Shown here piece after piece: positions 57,151 to 64,000 of a DNA stretch of 64,000 nucleotides. The stretch is taken from positions 29,773,318-29,837,317 of the forward strand of contig OY986436.1 in NCBI GenBank assembly GCA_963920525.1. Reading direction: 5' to 3'. This stretch comes from Dichetophora obliterata (lineage: Eukaryota; Arthropoda; Insecta; Diptera; Sciomyzidae). The notes under the pieces are model-generated. The model saw only the letters and a list, made by a program, of their open reading frames with translations. It did not search any database and was not told the origin of the DNA. Each line of letters begins with the position of its first letter. Position 1 is the first letter of the stretch. Made by a program: the position numbers and the translations under genes.

Positions 57151-58542
57151 CATACTATCGAACAGAATAAAATAATAAATTAAGTATTTCTGCATCGATC
57201 AATTTCTATCAAATTTAAACCCTTCCTTTTCCCAATTTCAATCACAAAACAATAAAGTTTTTCTTACAACTTTTTCTACCATCAGATCTCGACATGAAAG
57301 CTATTTTTTCTCAACCTGCTCTTCTCTTTATTAAGACAGAGATTTCTAGAGTGAAAAAAAGCATATGTAGAAAAAAGTCTGCATGTTTGTTTAAATGTTT
57401 TGACTGCCATCCAACTAATATATTACCATTTGTAGGCAAAACTTTTCCCATTAAGTCTGGTAGAAAGAGAGAAAAAAATATACATATTCAACTATTTGAC
57501 TTTAATTGCCGCTCCAACACTTGGTTGGCAGCTTTAGTCAGCATATTTATGCATGTGTGTACGTGTGTGTGTGTTATTTTTGCAAATTCTGGCCTCTTGT
57601 CCTGATTTTAATGCCTATTCTCGCCGTACAATGTCACAAATATCTAGCTCGTTTGCTCAATATAACAACTTTTTATTGCCTTCTCTTTTACTCTGGGCCA
57701 TATATTTTAGCTATTCTTCAAGATGTTCTGAAGGATTTGTATGTGTGTGTGTGTGAGGATGTGTGTTTGTGTTTTCGTACGTCGAGTGTGTGTTCAAGTC
57801 AAAGTTTGCATTCGTTAGAAATGTTAATGGCTAAACTTTGTCTCTATCTGTGACTATTGCTATCTCTACTTTTCTGCTTTTCAACTCATAGTCTATATCT
57901 TGTTTTTATAACAACTGCTGCCGCTTGCATTCAATTTGTTTTGTTCTAAGTTGCTTCAATATTGTTGTTTCTTAAAGGATGCTTCAATTTATGTGTGCGT
58001 CTCTGAGTGTGTGTGTGTGAGTGTGTGTTTGTTTGTTTTTCTATGTGACCTCGAAAAATTTAAATGCATGTCCTTACAATGCCTGCAGTTTGGCCAGAAT
58101 TAGGTCTACAGTCACACAATAATTAGACAAAGTCATGTGGATAGCAAAAAAAAACTCTTTGAGTGTACTTTTAAGTTTAGGTTCTTGAATTCTTCTTTTT
58201 TTCAAACATTGAAAATAGGTTCATCAAGATTTTTAGTACTCATATTATTTTTGGATTATTTCTAATATGAACAAGAGGAATTTAAACGAGCTGTTTTGAC
58301 AACAGATTACTAGATAAAACCAAACATTTATAAGAAATCCCTTACTAATTTTAAATTCCTTACTATACAACTAACATTATAAGCATTGTAACCTCTTATA
58401 CTTAAAAACTTTGTTTAAAACTTAGTTTTTATTTGTTTCAATAAATATAATTATGAAATATAAAGTCCTTTAAAAAATCTTAAAAAAATTTGTCTTTACC
58501 TTGCATTATTCAGAAAATGTTCTCTTGTCTTCGCTTTTCCAG
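57151..58542. other. End of Ddr intron 4
   Basis: AT-rich with TG microsatellites near 57550, 57738 and 58005. It ends in a pyrimidine-rich acceptor (TCTTCGCTTTTCCAG, to 58542). No element recognised. Confidence 0.6.
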
Positions 58543-59158
58543 ATGTTCCCGACATTGTCTGCCAAGATTATGCTGTCCCTCACATGCAGGACCTGCTGCC
58601 GACACAGAAATCAAATTCTATCTATGGCGTTGGCTCTAGCAATTACGATGCCACGATGTCTTCAGCCAACAACAGCAACACGACAGCACGCAATACACTA
58701 CAGAGCGTGTTCCAACATAAGCTACAGGCTCCTACGGTACCACCGCCACCCACCGAGAAATATTATGCTGCAACGTCGATTAGTAAAGCAAACCACAATA
58801 CAAACGCATCAGCACACACACTGCCAAATGGACATGCCAGCATTGAGTCCAATATGGGTTCCTCCTCTTCCTCCACCAATACAAGCACCACACCGACCGG
58901 TTTAGGTGGTAGCGGTGGTGGTGGCGGTGGCACTTTGATTGGCACACAAAAGTCAACATCATCAGCTGCAGCCACGCTGCAACATTACAACATGGATTTT
59001 ATGGGCCCGCCAGGGAATGGTAGCGCCTTTGCCGATGTCAACGAGGAAGAAAAACATCTGCAGCTGCAGGAGTTTCCACGCCAAGCGCTGGTTATTGTGG
59101 AAAAGCTTGGCAGCGGTGTCTTCGGTGAGCTGCACTTGTGCGAGACGAAGGGCTTGAG
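58543..59158 (+). CDS. Ddr: Ddr exon (juxtamembrane and start of kinase domain)
   Basis: A 616-bp coding exon. The first two bases complete an aspartate codon, then V-P-D-I-V-C-Q-D-Y-A-V-P-H-M-Q-D-L-L-P. A long low-complexity stretch rich in S, T, N and G follows, including a run of seven glycines in G-S-G-G-G-G-G-G-G. The kinase begins at F-P-R-Q-A-L-V-I-V-E-K-L-G-S-G-V-F-G-E-L-H-L-C-E, with the ATP-binding glycine loop G-S-G-V-F-G at about 59110-59127. The exon ends at 59158 with two bases of a split codon before gtaagt. The catalytic lysine, HRD and DFG motifs must lie in later exons outside the window. The polar linker is expected to be disordered and fast evolving. Confidence 0.93.
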
Positions 59159-60632
59159 GTAAGTGCGTTTGGATGTATGTGTGTGCGTTTGTGTGCCGGT
59201 TGTGGAAATGGTACCAATCGGGCGGAAAAATGCTTACATAAAATTAATTAAACTCAGTTCAGGCTGTAGCGAAGGCTAACAATAAAGGAGTGACTTTTAT
59301 TAACAGTTACTTTAATTAATTTCATTGTATTTATGTTCAAATAAAAGTAATGAAATTTTAGTACGAGACACTGACAGTGAAATAGAGTGAAGGGAAAGTC
59401 AAATAAGCATTAATAAGTACACAGAGAGAAATCATTTTCTAATATCGAGAAATGTATTTGCTCTATTCGATTTAAGAAAATTGGCATTGAATTGACATTT
59501 TCTTGAATCAAGCCAGATAGTTAAAACAGAAGTTCTTCCCATTAGTATTAAGTTGTAATATCCACGAATCCGTTAATACAATCTGATTAATATAATTAAC
59601 TTGCATTAGCAAAATATTTATTATAAATACCATGTTAGAACATATTCTTAAGAATTTTTTTGAGCTTAATGCCAAATAGTTCATGAAGCTTAAGTTTACG
59701 ACACAACACAAATTCTTTTCAGAACTATCAACAGCAGACAGCTGTTTCGTTTGTCGCTGTAAAAACTCATTAGTAATCTTTTGTGAATCAAGCTTCACTT
59801 TACAAAGCTAATAGGCACAACTTCTGCTTATCAAAATCGGAATTATATGTGCTTTTCATATATAAATTCTTGTTTTACGGAAATTGTCTACTTATGACAA
59901 GCAAGATTATGTTACTTTTAGCAAATAGTAGAGTAGAATTCAGTTTCTTTTTAATGAATTTCGTCTTATATATTTTCAATATTAGAAAGAGTACACTTGA
60001 GTTGGGAATGTTATGCATAAGTGATAAACTATAGCTTTCTTGCATGATTTAGACTTAGAATGCATAACTTTTCTCTCCGTGTAAGAGAAAAAACATTACG
60101 ATATGAATGACATACCTTGGTTTAAGAGCGCTTGAAAGCGCATAAAATAATAAAAAAACATAGCGAACTAGGTGGAGATATTATATTGTATAACGGAATT
60201 TACATTTTTTATGTATAGCGGAATAGCTTCACGTAAAAAGACAAGCTGACACAAATAAGGTACCAATAAAGAAATAATGTCAGATTTTGAAGTACCTTAG
60301 TTTTGAATTAAGGTAACATATAAGAATTAGTCGTGAACATATCAGAAGAACAGGTACATAGCAAATGCGTTCATTTGGGTAAAAAAGCCTCCGTATAGTC
60401 CAGAGATTTAAAAAAAATAATACAAATAAATCCATTAAAAGCAAAAAAAATCTAATTTTGAAAAAAAAATTTTTTTTAACGCTTATTTGCTGTGCTGAAA
60501 ACGACTTTTTTTCGTGCTGTTTCGGTCTGCTCTGATTGTAACTATATTGTTTTTATAATTTAAAAAATAAATAAATTATAATTTTTTTAATTATGTTTAT
60601 TGCAACCTGTTGCTATATGAACTTATGTTTTA
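59159..60632 (+). other. Start of the last visible Ddr intron
   Basis: Donor gtaagt at 59159, then AT-rich sequence with no recognised element. Confidence 0.6.
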
Positions 60633-60636
60633 TTAA

Positions 60637-61225
60637 GGGGGCACAACCAGTTATAATTAGAAGAAAATAAAAATATATTTTTTTCATTTCCTAAAAGTAC
60701 AATTTCAGACTAATCAGATTATTATATATGGAGATAAATTACTTTTCACAGGAGTTTTTTATATGCATGCACTGCGTAGTCAAAACTATCAACACGTTTT
60801 TCTCAAAGCCATGTTTTCGAAATCGGTGATGACTGTAACTTTAGAACTGCTTTACCGATCAGTCTAAAATTTTTTCAATTTTTTTAAACGTAATTGACCT
60901 CCGTATGAATGAAGGATATTTTAAGCCGAAAATATGAGTGAAATTTTGATACCATAAACAATTTTGAATTTCAACATCCACCATTTTTCTGAAAAGTCAA
61001 TTTTTTCAAATCATTTCGTTCATCCAGTGATGAACACTTTTTTTTGACCCCTCGCAAATTTTTTGTATCCCACCAATAAGTCAAATATTTTGTAATAAAC
61101 AAAAAATAATTTTTTTTTCGTATATATATTTTTCTTGTAAAAAAAATTGTTATTAACTATTTTAACTTGTGGCAAAAAAAATTCTAAACAAGACTATCTA
61201 GTACGTCCCCACTGGTTGTGCCCTC
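60637..61225. mobile_element. TTAA-flanked MITE (piggyBac-type), 589 bp
   Basis: TTAA at 60633-60636 and 61226-61229. The ends GGGGGCACAACCAGT and ACTGGTTGTGCCCTC are inverted with one mismatch. Non-coding. The ends differ from those of the TTAA element at 23725, so it is a separate family. Confidence 0.85.
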
Positions 61226-61229
61226 TTAA

Positions 61230-63655
61230 ATTCAAATACAATTCTAAGAAATAGAATTTTTTTTTAGAATTATAAAATCAATATACAAATTTAGTATATT
61301 ATTAAAAAAATTTTAAAGAAAGTTTAAATTTTTAAAAAATATGTTAACTAAAATAACAAAATAAAATAACAAATGAATAAAAATCTTAATATAAAAACAA
61401 TTTCGAGAAAGGACATAATTCTTTATATCGAAAAATTATTTTGCTTGACTCAATGGTAATCCAGTAGGGAGTAAATACATATTTGATTATGGAATCTTGA
61501 AGTTTTTGAACAAAAAAGAAATATATAATTATTAAAATTTTTCAGTACATACAATTCATAAAATGCGCTATATTTTTTTTTTTATTTTTGTATGATGGAA
61601 ATGCAATTTTTTGGGATCATTTCACAAGAAATTTAAATAAAAAATAGGCCTGTTTTTAAAATATTTACTCGATAAAAATAATATAAGTAGCCATGGTAAC
61701 GACTTTAATTCTTATACTTTAAAATTAAAACTGGAGCCAAGAAAAATAATGGGGCATTCATTCCAATGTCACTACTGAAACATTTCACAACAGAACTTGA
61801 TCAACTATAAGTTAAAACTATGGCATCATAACTAATATAACAGCGAAATATATTTAAAAACAGAGATAAATAACTATTGTGTAATATTCCTATAAAATAA
61901 AAGCCAAACAGTTTTTATATTTTGTGTTACTATTATTTGAATTAATGCGTCTACTGGGATACTGAAAAATCCCACTCATTTAGCTTTGAACACTCAAAGA
62001 AGAATTTTAACAAAACCATTTAAATCTTCAAGTCAACTTATTCTGTGTTGTACAATATATACTAAACGCTTAGATTTCATTAAAGAATAAGTATGTTTAG
62101 CTTTGTAGAAAAAGTAGAAAAAGTAGAAAAAAAATTACAAATTGTGACTGCTGGGACAGGTATTTGTTACTTGCGGGACAAGTAAAAAATATGTGTAAAA
62201 AATAAGTCAATCTAATCAGTTTTATTATTGTTTTAAGCCCAGTTAAAGTAGGTATTTATATATTTTTCTGTAAATCATAAAATATAAATCAGAAGCCACG
62301 AAAAAAAAAATTACCTCTAACTCTATTATATAAGGAAAATGTAAACTTTTTCTCGAAATTGGTAAAATTTTACTTCTCAACAGTTTTACAATAGGACATA
62401 AGACACATCCGTCTCCTATGAGGCGAAAAACTCTGCTTAGTTGCCCGAAGTCGATTTTAAAAAGAATTTATTATATCGTCTTCCTCTTATTAATTTTGAG
62501 ATCTTTTTTTCATAAAACGCCTTAAAAGTAACTTACAGTACCTGAATTGGCTTTTGCGTCTATACTTGGCCTAACTATATTTTTAGGCTCAACATTCAAT
62601 TCCTGTTCTCTGTTTCTTGGTAGTTTAAATTTCCTTCTTGTATCAATAAAAAATTTTCGAATTTGTAAGATGCTGCGATTGTTGAATGGGTGCCGCACAA
62701 TGCGTTGAATGGGGACAAAAATACAAAATCAAAAAATTTCGCATTTTCAAAAATTTTGTATGTAAAACAAAAGCTAATGGTTCAAATCAAAAAGCATTTT
62801 GTAAATATCTTATTTAATAAAATTATGCGAGATTTTTTAACTTTACAAAATTATTTGCGGAAAATATGGTATTTTTACATTTGGAAAGAAGAATAAAAAT
62901 TTTTTAAATTTCGTGATATTTATAAAAGAAAAAAGTATACAGAATTATATTGAGGGATTTTCAGATCACAAAAATGGTTAGTTTTGCTAAGATATTATTT
63001 TGCAAAGAAATTACTTCAACCTTTAATAGAAACCTTAAAACTCAAAATTTACCATATTTTAGCATGTAAAAAAAATTTCAGTCTCATCGATATCCATAAA
63101 TTTTAAATGAGAAATATATCCGTTTTCAGTTTCCAAAGCTTTATTTGCTCCTTTTAATAAACAAAAAAGTTACGACGTGTTTTATAAGGTTGGTTTTTGT
63201 GAAATTTGGTCAATGTGGTATGAAAATAGTGCACAAAAAATTACTAAAGTTGAAAAGTCAAAAAAAAAGTAGGAGGTCTCTACGATTTTTCTAATTTTTT
63301 TTTTTTGTTTTTTTCTTTGATAAATATACTTTTTGTCCCCAAAATTTTATTTGCTCCTTTTCTAAGAAACGAAATTAATAGCGTTTTTAAACTGATTTCA
63401 ATTAAATTGATCCTGAAAGTAGGAAATCATTTTATAATAGTTGCAGTTTAAAACATAAAGTGTATAGCGATTAGGGACTGTTCCAGGGATTTGAAAAACA
63501 GATAAAAAGTATTTAAAAAAAAAATTCGTGTGCAAGGTATGAAAGTTATAATATTTTTTTAATAAAAAATTGTCCTAAGTAATTAAAAAAACACAGTTTA
63601 CTTAATCTAATATATTAAAATCTCATGTTACATTGTTTGTTACAGAACTCTTCCG
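61230..63655. other. Ddr intron, no recognised element
   Basis: Very AT-rich. Nothing supported beyond short A/T runs. Confidence 0.5.
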
Positions 63656-64000
63656 AAACGGTATTCGACCACAATTTACACGTGCCGCTTCGCTGATAAC
63701 ACCTTTATGGGAGTTGTTCAAGGGGGTGTGGCACTTCCTGTGCAACCGAAATTTGCGATATCGAATAGCTTTGGAGTTATAGGCCGCATAGCCTCGGAAT
63801 TCAGTATTCGAACTCAATTTACACGTTTCACTGATAACATTTTATGGGAGTTGGACAAAGAGGTGTGGCACCTCCCATATAACCCAAATTTGCGATTTCG
63901 AATAGCTTTTGAGTTATAGGCCGCACAGCCTCGAAATTCGGTATTCGACCACAATTTACACGTAACGTTTCACTGATAACATTTTATGGGAGTTCGTGGT
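63656..64000 (+). repeat. Tandem repeat, unit about 140 bp, cut by window end
   Basis: GTATTCGA(C/A)C.CAATTTACACG occurs at 63661, 63803 and 63941 (spacings 142 and 138), with shared ATAACA(C/T)(C/T)TTTATGGGAGTT, GTGTGGCAC and GAGTTATAGGCCGCA blocks. At least 2.4 copies are present and the array may continue. No coding role is evident. Confidence 0.88.

Noticed and set aside
57294..57853. Overlapping open frames of 67-115 codons with TG-rich sequence
   Set aside because: They span GTGTGT microsatellites that give V-C-V-C residues. No family is recognisable.
58763..58975. - strand open frames opposite the Ddr juxtamembrane exon
   Set aside because: They are shadows of the GGT/GGC-rich and TCC-rich coding sequence on the + strand.

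Overview
This window is nuclear DNA of an insect, almost certainly a cyclorrhaphan (higher) fly. It is AT-rich, its only host gene is interrupted by introns of up to 30 kb, and those introns are packed with dipteran-type transposable elements. I cannot name the species.

The single host gene is on the + strand and is a discoidin domain receptor tyrosine kinase (Ddr). Five internal exons are visible: 1-210 (extracellular discoidin-like region), 30288-30434 (extracellular stalk), 31569-31795 (membrane-proximal stalk, transmembrane helix, start of the cytoplasmic part), 39717-39879 (juxtamembrane) and 58543-59158 (long low-complexity juxtamembrane segment, then the start of the kinase with its glycine-rich loop). 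Codon phase matches across all four introns that can be checked. The gene starts before and ends after the window, and everything else lies inside its introns.

Intron 1 (211-30287) holds a 5'-truncated non-LTR retrotransposon, a piggyBac relic, a long inverted repeat and a three-level nest (TIR element, then a mariner with an intact 350-residue transposase, then a hAT element with a perfect 8-bp target duplication). Further on are tRNA-derived SINE-like copies, a second long non-LTR element on the - strand, a second piggyBac relic with an internal inversion, several MITEs with recognisable target duplications, a dead Tc/mariner-like transposase and a hAT 3' end. Intron 3 (31796-39716) contains the most striking object: 4,550 bp of perfect ATCTT pentanucleotide repeat, 910 units without an interruption. 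It also holds a hAT fragment and a TIR element.

Intron 4 (39880-58542) carries a decayed heptanucleotide repeat (GACTACT-like, about 44.4-57.2 kb) that has been split by at least four transposons. One of these, a hAT element at 49580-56291 with an 8-bp duplication, itself contains two non-LTR elements, one of which contains a TA-target MITE, a 393-bp insertion and a large foldback. The last intron (59159 onward) has a TTAA-flanked MITE and, at the window edge, a roughly 140-bp tandem repeat.

The best leads are the giant intronic ATCTT array, a 61-bp duplication of a Ddr splice donor that could produce a receptor truncated before its membrane anchor, the intact mariner ORF, and a MITE whose empty site survives in a neighbouring duplicate. 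No operon-like or defence-type system is present.
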